A DNA stretch of 64,000 bases, from positions 47,920,378 to 47,984,377 of the forward strand of contig NC_044565.1 in assembly GCF_007565055.1 (NCBI RefSeq). Reading direction: 5' to 3'. The DNA comes from Rhinopithecus roxellana (taxonomy: Eukaryota > Chordata > Mammalia > Primates > Cercopithecidae). The notes below the pieces were generated by a model. It had not been told where the DNA came from, did no database searches, and was given only the letters and a program-made list of their open reading frames with translations. The translations under genes and the position numbers were made by a program. Of this stretch, positions 44,641 to 55,862 are shown piece after piece; within the stretch, counting starts at the first letter, position 1; every line of letters starts with the position of its first letter.

Positions 44641-46335
44641 CTGACTCATGAATTTTTATTCACTATGATGATTCACATTTTGATTAAAAATAAAAGTAGT
44701 TTGTGTGTTTGTTTTGTCACATGTCTGAAGTTTGTTAAAGACTTTCAGGTTCATGTACAGTCATGCAGTTGGCAGAAGTGTTCTGAACTGCTCCCAACTA
44801 GTCTTTTTAAGAGAATGTGACTCGTAAGTCCCAGTGCCTCAGTGGTGCTTTATGAAGCATTCATGCCCACAGCATGCTAGTGCCCAGCAGCGCTGTGCAG
44901 TGCGTTCCTGTAGATAGAAGAGGTAGGTTATCCAGATCCTGGAGGATATCAGTTTATTCCATGAGCTTCCTGGAAACGTTTGCTTTTTCATACTGATCCC
45001 GAAAGTGACAAACCTGATGAGTTACTGAGTCATACACCGTCTCCCTTGAACCTGTGTGTCTATGTGTGTGTATCTGTTCATAGCTCAGTCTGATTCTCAC
45101 ATATGCAAAACTCTACTTTAAACTGGGTGAAAAATGATAGAAAAAGAAATTGGTGCTCTAATCTTTCCCTTAGATTCTATCTCATTTAGAGTCCTGTGGA
45201 GTTTTTGTGTGTGTGTGTGTGTGTGGTTTTGTTTGTTTGTTTGAGGCAGGCTCTCTGTCATCTAGGCTGAGTGTAGCGGTGCCATCATGGCTCACTGCAG
45301 CCTCGACCTCCTGGGCCCAAGCTGTCTCCCAGCTCAGCCTCCTGAGTAGCTGGGACTATAGGCACACGCCACCGCACCTGGCTAATCTTCCATTTTTTGA
45401 GGAGATGCAGCCTTGCTATGTTGCCCAGGTTGGTCTCGAACTCCTGGATACAAGCAATCCTCCCTCCTCGGCCTCCCAGAGGCCTGGGGTTATAGGCATG
45501 AGCCACCATGCCCAGCCGAGTCTTGTGTTTTATATACCATTTTGCCTTCAATGTAAGCCACAGACAGTTCTGATAATGTAGCAAATATTAAGCCAGATTC
45601 ATTCACTGTGGCCTTATGGAGTGCTGCCTGTGAGTACAGGCTTTCTGCAGGAGAAGACTGGAGATAAAAAGAAGCTGTTGATCTCTTTCAGTTGAAATAA
45701 CTTCCACAGTGCTGGGTATTTAGGGATCAGCTCTCCAACACTGGGAAAGTTAAGCCTTCATAATAATGAACATTTTCAATATGAAAAGGAAATTTTTTTT
45801 CCTTTTATGTGTTTCCTTTAATATGTGTAAGTGTTTTATTTTACTTACATGGGTTTATATAGTGGTCAGAATAATTTTGATTGCCTAGCCAACTAATTTT
45901 AAGTGAAACTTACTTGCAAAAATGCTAATCTCGAGACCTCTTTAGACCATTTGCATGTTGAGTGCTGCAGTAAAATATATTTGTAATTATCATTTTTTTC
46001 TTGCAAATACTAACCATTAGAAGATATTTTTTGAATGAAAGTAAATCTTATGGGTAAAATACTAAATTTAAAAGGTGATTTTTAGTTACACCCGGAATTC
46101 TCAGCCTATTTAGAAGTACCATAGTTTAAAAATCCAGGAATCTCTGAATTCCTGGCTAACTCCTGAGTAAAATCAACCTATCTGCCAGGAAAAGCACTAG
46201 AAGGCACTGTGCCCCTTCATGGGCGAGTGACTTGAGGGAATACATGGGTAAAAGGGAAGGTGCCATAAGTTAGCTTCTTTGACCAGCACTGCAGACTGAG
46301 CATCGAGGCTCCTTGATTCCCACCTTCTCTTCCAG
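44641..46335. other. Downstream flank of the main KIDINS220 end
   Basis: No gene is seen. It contains a GT run (45205-45226), an antisense Alu (45227-45517) and unique AT-rich sequence. Confidence 0.8.
45227..45517 (-). mobile_element. Alu (antisense)
   Basis: TTTGTTTGTTTGAGGCAGGC to CCACCATGCCCAGCC. Full-length reverse complement, moderately diverged. Confidence 0.92.
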
Positions 46336-46414
46336 ACGCACGCTGACACTGGGCAGAAGGGAAGAAACCAGTGGGGATACTGTTCTCTTGCGGGGGCAGC
46401 ATGAGCAGACCCAG
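46336..46414 (+). CDS. Candidate alternative 3' exon A of KIDINS220
   Basis: A good acceptor (CCCACCTTCTCTTCCAG) and donor (CCCAG|GTGGGC) bound 79 nt. If one base completes an upstream codon, 26 codons are open (beginning RTLTLGRREETSGD, ending HEQTQ) and end in phase 0, exactly the phase needed by the next candidate exon at 46659. If read in phase 0 straight after the exon ending at 40068, it gives about 22 residues and then a stop. The upstream partner is unknown, and coding use is inference. Confidence 0.45.
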
Positions 46415-46658
46415 GTGGGCTCTCTGAGACGATTGCGTTTTGAATTTCCAGACTGTGGTACTCCCTATCCTTCCCTACCTCAGAATTCTAAGCATAGGCC
46501 ATAATTATGCAACTGAATTGAAAAATAGAAACATACAGGCAACAGCCGGCACTGGATAGTTTTTTAATGGCTTATCACAAAGGTTGAGAATCCCTGGTTG
46601 AGACTGATTGAATAGAGAATTTACAATCTTACATAATTTTAAACCCTTTCATGCCTAG

Positions 46659-46710
46659 GAAGAAAATGCTGGCCTTGAGATAGATAGTTCTTCAGAGGAT
46701 CCAGATTAAG
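46659..46710 (+). CDS. Candidate alternative 3' exon B of KIDINS220 (stop-containing)
   Basis: The acceptor is CCCTTTCATGCCTAG and the strong donor TTAAG|GTAGGT. The 52 nt read EENAGLEIDSSSEDPD followed by TAA in phase 0, a compact acidic tail. The stop lies one base before the donor, so a downstream intron would not trigger nonsense-mediated decay. It fits after either the exon ending at 40068 or candidate exon A, both phase 0. The result would be a KIDINS220 C terminus without the ESIL PDZ ligand. Confidence 0.5.
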
Positions 46711-46743
46711 GTAGGTAAAAATATTAGTTTTCAAAGTCAGCTA

Positions 46744-47059
46744 CAGTCATATGCCACGTTAGGATGTTTTGGCCAACAAGGGACCACATGTATAGTGGGC
46801 CCATAAGATTCTAATACTATATTTTTACTGTCCCTTTTCTGTGTTTAGACACGCAGATAGCATGGTGACAGTTGCCTTCAGTATTCGGTACCATGCTGTA
46901 CAGGTGTGTAGCTAGGAGCAGTAGGTCATGGCACACGGCCTAGGTATGTTGTAGGTGCCACCATCTAGGTCTGTTTAAGTGTGCTCTGTGATGTTCACAC
47001 GACAAAATGGTGCAACAGCACATTTCTCAGTATCCCTGTCGTCAGGTGATGCATGGCTG
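46744..47059. mobile_element. Tigger-type non-autonomous DNA transposon (316 bp)
   Basis: The ends are inverted repeats (CAGTCATATGCCACGTTAGG on the left; the right end reads CAGCCATGCATCACCTGACG in reverse complement). A TA dinucleotide sits on each side (46742-46743, 47060-47061), the Tc1/mariner-pogo target. The interior carries no open transposase. Confidence 0.85.
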
Positions 47060-47937
47060 TAATTTTAAGCCAGCTGTTAAAAAAGTTCTTGCCAATTAGA
47101 GAATTTATATTCTCACCACTTTAACAAATAGCGTTAGGTAAGAAACCTCTAAAGTGGTTGCTAGAAATTAAATATTGTCACCTACCTGGTCAAAACCTTT
47201 TAAGTAAAATGATTAGCCAATCACAGCTTTGGCTTACACTGGCATCAGAGTCTGCTGTGTGCCACGCTCACATGCCATGGGTGGAATGTTTCATGACAAG
47301 GACTTTGTGGAATTCAGAAGCCCTTTTTGAGTGGGGCCTGGGCAGCTGTAGGATGGGCAGATCTGAATTCCCAGTACAGTGTGGCATTTTGAAAAATAAA
47401 GAATGTGTAAGAAAAGGGTCAGTCAAGAAGGAGGAGCAATTATTGTCAAACTATTCGAAGGATGACCCTTTAAAAGTCAGTAAAAACCTGTCTGGAGTGA
47501 AAGACCAACTTAAATGAGCAATAGCATGAATTACATAATATAAAATAAAGACAGGCGTTCCGGCTTCAAAGCACACGAAATATTCTGAGTCTGCCTGCGG
47601 AGCATCAGCTGCAGTCATCTTCTTACCAAGAGTGCACGTAAGTCCATTTTCTTAGGTTAAATGTGCTTTTTGTAGTGTTGCTTACACTGATGGTATGTGC
47701 TAGGAACCCTTTCTTAGTTTTTCTGAGATTTAACAGAACATGGAATAACCTGTTCATGGATCAAACTGAATTCTTAGAACTTGAGTAAATGAAACTTCCC
47801 TTTTAGAAGCAATGTAGAATTCCATGCTCCATATTATTCAAATTAAGAAGCTTTTGAAATAATGAGACCACCTTGATTATCCATGATCATTTTCTAATTT
47901 GGACATTTTGTACATATTTACCTCGTTTTCTTTCAAG

Positions 47938-48230
47938 GCAACAGGGGCTCTAGCTCTTAGTACCCTGCCCATAGACCCAAGCCCTTTCCTCATTTCTTCT
48001 GACAGTTCGAGTCACTTCTCACAGTTGACTTCCTCACCAAATAATAAGGGGGTGAAGAAGACTCGGCCTGCCTACCACTCAGTAATCCTGCTGTCCAGTC
48101 GACTGGAGAAGAGAGATTTGTTCACCTCTACTAGTTTTATTTGTTCTTAGTAGTTGTAGAATTTAAGTTGGTTTTAATGAAATGTTCCTTTTATGAAATT
48201 TTAAATAAAAGCCATTTAGTATATATTTAG
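47938..48230 (+). CDS. Candidate alternative terminal exon C of KIDINS220
   Basis: A good acceptor (CCTCGTTTTCTTTCAAG) is followed by about 70 open codons in phase 0: ATGALALSTLPIDPSPFLIS at the start, VKKTRPAYHSVILLSSRLEK in the middle and TSFICS then TAG near 48150. AATAAA follows at 48205 with a second at 48308, the layout of a terminal exon. It is in frame with phase-0 donors at 40068 and 46414. The Ser/Pro-rich then basic tail would again lack the PDZ ligand. Coding use is inferred; alternatively it is only the 3'UTR exon after exon B. Confidence 0.45.
48205..48210 (+). terminator. Poly(A) signal for candidate terminal exon
   Basis: AATAAA about 55 nt after the TAG of the candidate exon. 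A second AATAAA lies at 48308-48313. Confidence 0.45.
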
Positions 48231-48666
48231 TATAGCAAGAAGCATGTGAATAAGCTCTATATAACCTGACATTGCGTATCTTATAGCATCCTCTTGGGCA
48301 GATGTCTAATAAAAAGTTAGATTGTTATTTTCAAATTTATCGTAGTTCCTGATACTTGCACTTTTTAAAGCTGTGTTTATGAGAATTTATAGACTGCGTA
48401 TTGTTACACTTGATGGAAATTAAACTATTTATTTTGAAAGAAGTTAATTTATATTTTGAATTCTTTATGTTTTTCTCCTTTTACCTGAGTTCTTTTCAGT
48501 CATTTTGTGTTGTAAGTTTTTTTTTAGGTTATCATATATTTTCTTTTTTAGGTTGCCATCCTATTTTACTGTAAAACATTTCTTAGAGCAGTAGATTGGG
48601 CAAGAGCCTCAAGACATCTTTTAGACCAAATCCTAGATTTCAGTGGACATTCGATAAATACTTGCT

Positions 48667-48963
48667 GGCCAGGTGCCGTGGCTCACGCCTATAATCCCAG
48701 CATTTCAGGAGGCCAAGGTGGGAGGATGGCTTGAGCCCAGGAGTTCAAGACCAGCCTGGGCAACATAGTGGGATTCCATCTCTGCAAAAATAAAAATAAA
48801 TTAGCCAGGAATGGTGGTGTGCACTTGTAGCTCCAGCTACTCGGGAGGCTGAGGTAAGAGGATTCCCTGAGCCTGGGATGTTGAGGATGCAGTGAGTGGT
48901 GATCACACCACCGCACTCCAGCTTACAGTGTGAGGCCCTGTCTCAAATAAATAAATAAATAAA
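48667..48963 (+). mobile_element. Alu (sense)
   Basis: GGCCAGGTGCCGTGGCTCACG to an (AAAT)n tail (about 48943-48963). Full length. A short L2-like end (GGACATTCGATAAATACTTG) lies just before it. Confidence 0.92.
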
Positions 48964-49043
48964 ACTTGTTAAGTGAATGAATAAACTAGGGGAACAACTC
49001 TGAGAGTGTCCGCCCACAAATCTTACACAGTGCCTTCAAAATA

Positions 49044-49305
49044 CTGGGCGTGGTGGGTCACACCTGTAATCCCAGCACTTTGGGAATCTGAGGTGGACGG
49101 ATCATCTGAGGTCAGGAGTTCAAGACCAACCTCACCAACATGGCGAAACCCTGTCTCTACTAAAATACAAAAATTAGGCAGGCATGGTGGCAAGTGCCTA
49201 TGGCCCCATCTACTCAGGAGGCTGAGGCAGGAGAAGCACTTGAACCTGGGAGATGGAGGTTGCAGTGAACTGCGATTGCACCACTGCACTCCAACCTGGG
49301 TGGTT
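49044..49305 (+). mobile_element. Alu lacking tail (sense)
   Basis: CTGGGCGTGGTGGGTCACACC to CACTGCACTCCAACCTGGG, after which the sequence leaves Alu without a tail. Confidence 0.88.
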
Positions 49306-49448
49306 GTGCCACAGCTCCTTACAGGTCCCACCTTCCCTCTCACTTTCTACCCACCCTGTTACCTGCCTGGCCCCTGTAAGCTTTTCTGCTTGTGATTTTG
49401 GAAATCTTTCAACCGTAATAGCATGCTTTGTTGCAAACTCTCAGGGAC

Positions 49449-49585
49449 TAAAGCCAGGCATGGTGGCATGTACTTGTAATCCCAGTTACTTGGGGAGGCT
49501 GAGGCAGGAGGATCACTTGAGCCCAGGAGTTCAAGAGCAGTCTGGGCAACATAGCGAGAACCTGTCTTACAAAAGTAAAAAGGAA
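49449..49585 (+). mobile_element. Alu-like monomer (sense)
   Basis: AGCCAGGCATGGTGGCATGTAC to AGAACCTGTCTTACAAAAG is a single left-type arm. Confidence 0.8.
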
Positions 49586-50567
49586 AACCCTCCCAGGGAT
49601 CGATATTCACAGCCAGTCTTGATAAGCGCCATCATTTTAAAGTGCAAGGCTGTGCCTCCCACATGCATGATTATTTAATCCTCTTATACACTATCACAGA
49701 ATGTCTGAGATATGGGTTTACCCTATCTGTAGCTCAGTTCTTCAACCGTTCTTTTAGCAAGGCTAGTTATCTTCAATGACCACCCCTTGCTGCCCTCTAC
49801 TATCTCCTTCCTCAGATGGATTACTCTGATTAAGCTTGAGCTAGAATAAGAATGTTATCCTGGGATTCCATATTGAATATTTTATACATGAGTGAGCCAT
49901 TATGAGTTGTTTGAAAATTTATTATGTTGAGGGAGGGTAACCGCTGTAACAACCATCACCAAATCTAATCAACTGAATACATTTGAGGTTTATTTCTTGT
50001 TCACGTGACAGTTCACTGTTACCTAAATTTACGTGAAGACTCAGAGGCCCAAGCCCCTTCATTCTGGGCTCCACCGACCTCCAAGGTTTCAGGGTCCTCT
50101 GCCCTGCCTTCTGCACCCACAGGGGAAGAGAGTGGAGGATGCACGCACCCAAGCCCGGAAGCAACGCATGTGGCTTCCCCGTCCACAGACTTCACCCACA
50201 GTCCATTGGCTTTCTTAAGTCATGGACTCCTGCAGAGCTGCCAGGGTGCCTGGGAAATCCATGTGACTGTGCCCTGGAGGAAGGGGAGCGTTTCGGTGAG
50301 CACACAGGAGTCTTTGCCACTAGATGCTGATGAGGATTCCCCACAGCCAATGAAGCATGGAAGACTCATCTTGTAACAAACAGATGAGTTGTTGACATCT
50401 CTTAAGTTTACTTTGTGTGCAGTTTTTATTCAGATAGAAAAGGCCGTTAAAATCTTGACAGCTAACTGGAAGAAGGGTTTTAGAGAAGGGTGGGTTTCAG
50501 TAAGCCAGTTCTTTCCACAATCCAAGAAACGAAATGAATTCCCAGTGTGGAGCAGTGTGCAGGTAAG
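49586..50567. other. Intergenic, no gene
   Basis: At 49940-50220 a GC-richer stretch (GGTTTATTTCTTGTTCACGTG, then CCTTCTGCACCCACAGGGG and CACAGTCCATTGGCTTTC) looks like an old mammalian interspersed repeat in antisense, but I cannot assign the family. The short overlapping open frames here are not convincing. Confidence 0.5.
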
Positions 50568-50685
50568 GTTTTTGTTGTGGTCTTGCCCAGGCTGGAGTGT
50601 AAGTAGTGTGGTCATAGCTCACTACATTCTCAAACTCCTGGCCTTAAGTCATCCTCCTGCCTCAGCCTCCCAAAGGCAAGTAAGG
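50568..50685 (-). mobile_element. Alu-like monomer (antisense)
   Basis: TCTTGCCCAGGCTGGAGTG to CTCAGCCTCCCAAAGGCAAG, one arm only. Confidence 0.75.
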
Positions 50686-51504
50686 TTAAGAATAGGGGAA
50701 AGGTGAAGTTTCACAGCTTTTCTAGAATTATTTTTATTCAAGGGACTCTCAGACCATCAAACTCTCCCAGAATCTGCTCAGTTTTAAAAATTTGCTTATA
50801 AATATTTATAATATAAACATTCAGTTGCTATCTGTTTTTTAGAGTCTCCTCTCCCTGCCAGAACAGTGGTAACAGGAACTCTTGGGGGCTTCTCCCTGCT
50901 CTTGCAGGTGTGGCAGGATGTGGTCCTGGGGGGCTCCCATGCCAGTCCACACCCCCTGTGGAGTAAGCAGGATTGGTAGTTAATGAGACGCTAAACTCTC
51001 CTGAAGTGAGTGCTCATGTCCCAGAAACACATCTTCCACCTCAGAAGCCAGTGGGAAAGCTGGACTTTGTGTCTGCGTATTTGTTCTTACACACACTCTT
51101 CTGCAGTCTAACTCTGCTGACCACTTTCCAGTTTGCTCATATCAGAATTTCTTTGGTTCTAAGATACATATTTTCTTTTTACATTCTAACTTGTCAGAAA
51201 TTAGAATATGTCTTGTAGTCAATAAAATCTATGGCAACATTTTTTTTTCTTAATGGTTCCTAAAACTCCTGTAGTTGACGGTGTCTTGCTTAGGTTTAAT
51301 GAAAGATATTTTAATACATGGCATGGTTATGTTGAGTTGTATCTCTATCAGTATTAATGGGCTGGGGATGATTTATATTCAAGTGAACCCCCAAATTCAA
51401 CCTTTTGTGTTGAATATTTTATCAGTTATTCTTTATCCTGTACTCATTTTGGATACTTACAGTATTGTATGTATTTGTTATAATAAAATGGCTTACCGTG
51501 TTTG

Positions 51505-51720
51505 AACACGCTGCGTATCTGACAATGTTCTAAGACCTAATTTGATCTTCATGACAACTTCGTAAAATAGTTACTATTATCCTCAGTTCACAAATGAGAA
51601 AGTGAGACACAGAGATGCTAAGGAATTGTTCAAAGTCACACAGCTACTGAGTGGCAGAGCCAGGGTCCGGGCCCAGGCAGTGTGGCTCCAGATGCCGCCC
51701 ACTCTTGACGTGATACTTAC
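51505..51720 (+). mobile_element. MIR (sense, well preserved)
   Basis: ATCCTCAGTTCACAAATGAG, AAAGTCACACAGCTACTGAG and GTGGCAGAGCCAGGGTCCGG are the MIR core in order. Confidence 0.9.
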
Positions 51721-51803
51721 CGTGAGTGCTCCTTACCAGTTAGGGATGAGCTGATTCTCATATTTTTCCAAGATACATTTTAATTTAAGCTTTATTTGCT
51801 GCA

Positions 51804-51838
51804 TCATCATCATCATCATTAGTATCATCATCATCATG
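51804..51838. repeat. (ATC)n microsatellite
   Basis: Trinucleotide run with one interruption (ATTAGTATC). Confidence 0.95.
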
Positions 51839-52494
51839 TTTTCTTGTTTTAAAATAGGGTTTGGAGTCTCTTCAAGGCTTTCTGTTTTAGAAAAGTAAAA
51901 CTTAAAAATCTATAGCCATGTGAATTATACTTATAGAGAAAAAGAGTCTTGTTTTGTTAACATCAGACATCTTTTTCCTGCTAATTATTTTGGAACAATG
52001 TTCAGTATCAGGCTAACAATCGATGGATATCACTCATCCAATTATTATGCATGGATTAAGCCATGACCTTAAAGTGTGTACATAGTGTTGAATATATTCA
52101 TCTTATTTGCAGTCTTATTGTCATCTAGCTTAGATACACTTGCCCTTTCATATGTCTCTTGTCACTATTCCGTGTAAGATTATAATCCCAAATACCACTA
52201 TATGTATTTTTCTTCATATTCTATTATTGAACAGTATTAATGCTTAATAAATGTTAATATGTAAGTAATATATGTATATTTTAAAAATTATTACTGCTGT
52301 AGAGTTTTTTTTTTAAAATGATTGTGGTCTCATAAGGAAAAAAGAAAACAGGCAAAACAGGAGCCCTTTTCCCTTTTGTAATGACAAGTCAGTCACCAAA
52401 GCCAAAAGCCAATAAATGCAGCAGTAACAGTGGGCAGTGGGTTGAAATGGCCTGGTGACATTTCTGTGTTATGTAACCAGCTGCCTACCAATTG

Positions 52495-52790
52495 GAGTGC
52501 TTGCTGCAAGCCAGACACTCCTATCAGCATTTCACATGGATTAACTCATTAAATTCTGATAATCCCACACAGTGAATACTGTTACTTTCCCTAGTTTACA
52601 AATAAGGAGGCTAAGATACAGAAAACGTGTAACTTTTACACAATAGCACATTTGATTTTTATAACTGTCCTCTAAAACATTGACATTATCTATTTTTGAG
52701 AAAACTTAAGATTCAGGAGTTGGAGACCTCTCCTTCCCCCAAAGCCGCCCAGCTAGTGACAGAACAAAAACACCAACTCCAGTTGTCTAA
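52495..52790 (+). mobile_element. MIR fragment
   Basis: CATTTCACATGGATTAACTC, GTTTACAAATAAGGAGGCTAAG and GCCGCCCAGCTAGTGACAGA follow MIR order, with an insertion near 52630-52700. Confidence 0.7.
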
Positions 52791-53434
52791 GTCCAGATCT
52801 GATGCATTTTCCAAGCACACCGCGGTACCAGCTTCCCCCAGTGTCCACCACTCTTGGCTGCGCAGGCCTGGGCAGCATCTGTCTCCATCTTCCCTTGTAG
52901 AAAAGGTTGGCGAAGAGCATGAAACACGTGCTCAGCCGAGGCAGCCCCAGGTTTCCCCAGCTCCTTCCTCTTGGCTCTTCCTTTGAATCACAGCAGCCTC
53001 CCTGCTAGGCAGGAACGAAGTCCAGATCTGCAGGTGATCCTGGACCAGGAACTCATTGGATCTTTGAATCCTCATCTCTCTCAAAATTCCCTGTCCAGCT
53101 ACACCATCCTCACTGATGGGATCTCCTAAACTGAACTCTGCCATTTGGTATAAACATAACTAATTTGAAATAGATTTAAACTGGTGGTGTGTGTGTGTGT
53201 GGGTGGGTGTGTGTGTGCAGTTAAATTTTACATTGTCAGGTAGCTGATTTGATCAAACCCATCACTAAATTGGTGAGTTCTTTGGTTAATAAATCGTAAA
53301 TTGAAAGAGCAGCTGAGTCACAAGGCTTGAGTTATGGGCCTGGCTCTGTTGTTTATGTATGTAATGGCCATTGATTTTTCAGCCTAAGTTTATCTTTTAA
53401 AAATACAAATGATGAAGGAACAAGAATTATCCCT

Positions 53435-53600
53435 TTGACAACTGGTACTACCTCCCCCATGCTTATTATGTGTTAGTCACTTTACAAATATCAGCTCCCT
53501 AATCTGTAGGGAGCTAAGGCTTCAAAACCATCCCCAATGCCTCGCAGCTGGTACGTGTTAGAACAGGAATTTGAACTCACACCTGACACCAAAGCTAATT
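53435..53600 (+). mobile_element. MIR fragment, diverged
   Basis: CTTATTATGTGTTAGTCACTT, then CTCGCAGCTGGTACGTGTTAG and GAATTTGAACTCACACCTG. Confidence 0.6.
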
Positions 53601-53946
53601 AATATACCTCCTGCTGTGCCTTCTGCCTCTCCAGGAATGTAGGTGAACTCAGTTTCCAGGCTCCAGGGGGTATTAAAGAGACAGTCACGGGCATGTGGAA
53701 TCAGAAGAAAATGCCGTGGTCATTTCATCCAGCTCCCTCATGCCTGCCGATGAGGAAATCATGAAGTGGTTCTATCATTTCAAATGATACACAGGAGGGT
53801 TTGCTTTCATCCCATTTTTGGTTGCATTTGATCTCTTCTTTTGGGTCACCTTCTGGCTAGCAGAATACAGTTTCTTGTCATTAGAATTAGATTTCTTGGG
53901 CGCTAATATTCCTTGTTTTTTAGATACCTAAACTCATTTCTTTCTT

Positions 53947-53953
53947 TCTTTCT

Positions 53954-53996
<43 letters not shown>

Positions 53997-54140
53997 GATG
54001 AGTCTCACCCTGTTGCGCAGGCTGGAGTACAGTGGCACCATCTCGGCTCACTGCAACCTCCATCTCCCGGGTTCACGTGATTATCTTGCCTCAGCCTCCC
54101 AAGTAGCTGGGATTGCAGGCATAAGCCACCACGCCCAGCC
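53947..54140 (-). mobile_element. Alu with internal deletion and 41-nt poly-T (antisense)
   Basis: The uninterrupted T-tract runs from 53955 to 53995. GAGTCTCACCCTGTTGCGC follows, and the element jumps from CAAGTAGCTGGGATTGCAGG directly to the head CCACCACGCCCAGCC, losing about 100 bp. Confidence 0.92.
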
Positions 54141-54892
54141 CTCCTTTCTTGTGAAATTAAATGTGAGTTATCAAGTTTAACTGCATATCTGGAATGGCAC
54201 TATACCCATTTTTCAGAAAATATCCTTTTCTCTAAAGAGTCCCAGGATGTCGAAAATGCTCCATGCCTGGACCTATTTTCCAAAAAAAAGTTTGCATTTC
54301 TCATAACTATTCTATTATTAAAAAAGAATTGATGATCTCTTAAAGTATAAAGTTATTTAAAAGTATGCATTTTTGAAGTGAGAGCACAGGTAATTCATTC
54401 TTATAACAAAATATTAAAAATGCCATGGGTGTGTATTGTGAAGAGTTTTAAGTTGCTTTGGAAATACAGCATTTGCATCTTGTATTTTTGATAGTTTAAC
54501 AAGACATCAAAGCTGCATTGCAGATGTCTCAGCAAAAATATTTCCATTAATAAGCAGTTCCTAGGGTTAGCAAATTAACATGATCACAAATAGCATGTCA
54601 GAAATTTGTATCCCATGTTTATGGAAGTACTTCTTTAACATTTTCCAACTAGTTTATTTTTAACCTCTTTTTTTAGAAGATTAATTTTCTTTAAAAGATT
54701 TTATTGATTGGAAGTTACAAAGTTCTTGATATTTCAAAAATAATTCAAGCCCATTGGTTTTGTTTTGGTTAGATTTTTTGAATAGTATAAACTTAGTTAC
54801 AAACTGCATTAGAACATTATGATTCCAGAAATTACGTGTGAAAGGCAACTCTTTTTTAGCCTTGGAGTTGGTCATTAGATAAACACCATTCT
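54141..54892. other. Intergenic, nothing recognised
   Basis: AT-rich unique-looking sequence; no repeat family, exon or RNA gene seen. Confidence 0.6.
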
Positions 54893-55188
54893 AGGTCGGG
54901 AGGGTGGCTCAGGCCTGTAACTCCAGAACTTCGGGAGGTCAAGGTGGGAGTACTGCTTGAGCGCAGGAGTTTGGGACCACCCTGGCAGCATAGTGAGACC
55001 CTATCTTTACAAAAAAGTAAAAATTAAAAAAAATTAGCCGGACATGGTGTCACACACCTGAAGTCACAGCTACTTGGGAGGCTGAGGTGGGAGGATGACT
55101 TGAGCCCAGGAGTTTGAAGTTGCAGTGAGCTATGATCACATCACTGCACTCCAGCCTGTGTGACAGACTGAGACTCTGTCTTAAAACC
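54893..55188 (+). mobile_element. Alu, diverged (sense)
   Basis: GGTCGGGAGGGTGGCTCAGG to GAGACTCTGTCTTAAAACCC. Full length, old type. Confidence 0.88.
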
Positions 55189-55311
55189 CAAAACTGTTCT
55201 AAATATAATTAATTTAATATTTTCTATGATTGAAAAAATTGTTAGATTAAGATTTATCCTATTTTAGCTGTTCTGCCTTATTTTTTTTTTACATAAAATC
55301 TACCTTGTTAG

Positions 55312-55862
55312 TGGCTGTATTAAGGTTCTCCAGAGACACAGAAACAATAAAGTGTAGATAGATGGACAGACAGATGGATGCCTAAGAGGAGATTTATTAT
55401 GAGAATTGGCTTATGCAATTATGGAGGCTGAGAGGTTCCACAATCTACTCTCTGCAAGCTGAAGAGCCAGGAAAGCTGGTGATGTCACTCAGCCCAAGTC
55501 TGAAGCCCTGAGAAATGGAGGGTGAGGGAAATGGGTGGGGGAAGCTGGTGTGTGAGTCCTGGAGTCTGAAGCCTTGAGAACCAGGAGTTCTGAGGTCGAA
55601 GGGCAGGAGATGCTGACAGTCCCAGCTCAAGAAGACAGAGCATTCGCCCTTCCTCCGTCTTTTTGTCCTATTTGGGCCTCGGCAGATCAGGTGATACCCA
55701 CCCACGCTGGCGAACGTGCATCTTCCTCACTCAGTCCACTCACGAAAACTCTGACCTCTTCTGGAAACACTCCCACATACAAGCCCAGAAATACTGTTTT
55801 ACCAACTGTTTGGGCATACTTTGCCCAGACAGGTTGACACATAAAATTAACCCTCACAATAT
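55312..55862 (-). mobile_element. ERVL LTR, MLT2-like (antisense)
   Basis: AAGGTTCTCCAGAGACACAG, GAGGAGATTTATTATGAGAA, CAATTATGGAGGCTGAGAGG and TTGACACATAAAATTAACCC run in the reverse-complement order of an MLT2-type LTR. A sense copy of the same family lies at 58571. Confidence 0.75.

Larger units (their letters stand above)
1..44645 (+). other. KIDINS220: KIDINS220 gene, 3' half (partial, 5' end outside window)
   Basis: KIDINS220/ARMS is a multipass membrane scaffold. It couples neurotrophin (Trk, p75) and ephrin receptors to Crk-C3G-Rap1-ERK signalling and is a substrate of protein kinase D. Nine consecutive coding exons can be read here, all with AG acceptors and GT donors and matching phases. 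They translate to the C-terminal ~821 residues of the family, which totals about 1771. The N-terminal ankyrin repeats, the transmembrane segments and most of the KAP NTPase domain lie upstream of base 1. The gene ends at the AATAAA at 44620-44625. Exon-like segments beyond it (46336-48230) may extend the transcription unit in some isoforms. Confidence in the identity is very high; the exact poly(A) site is inferred. Confidence 0.97.

Noticed and set aside
47572..47637. 66-nt segment open in phase 0 ending at a strong GTAAGT donor
   Set aside because: The acceptor (GGCTTCAAAG) has almost no pyrimidine tract. Kept only as a weak possibility within the alternative 3' exon question.
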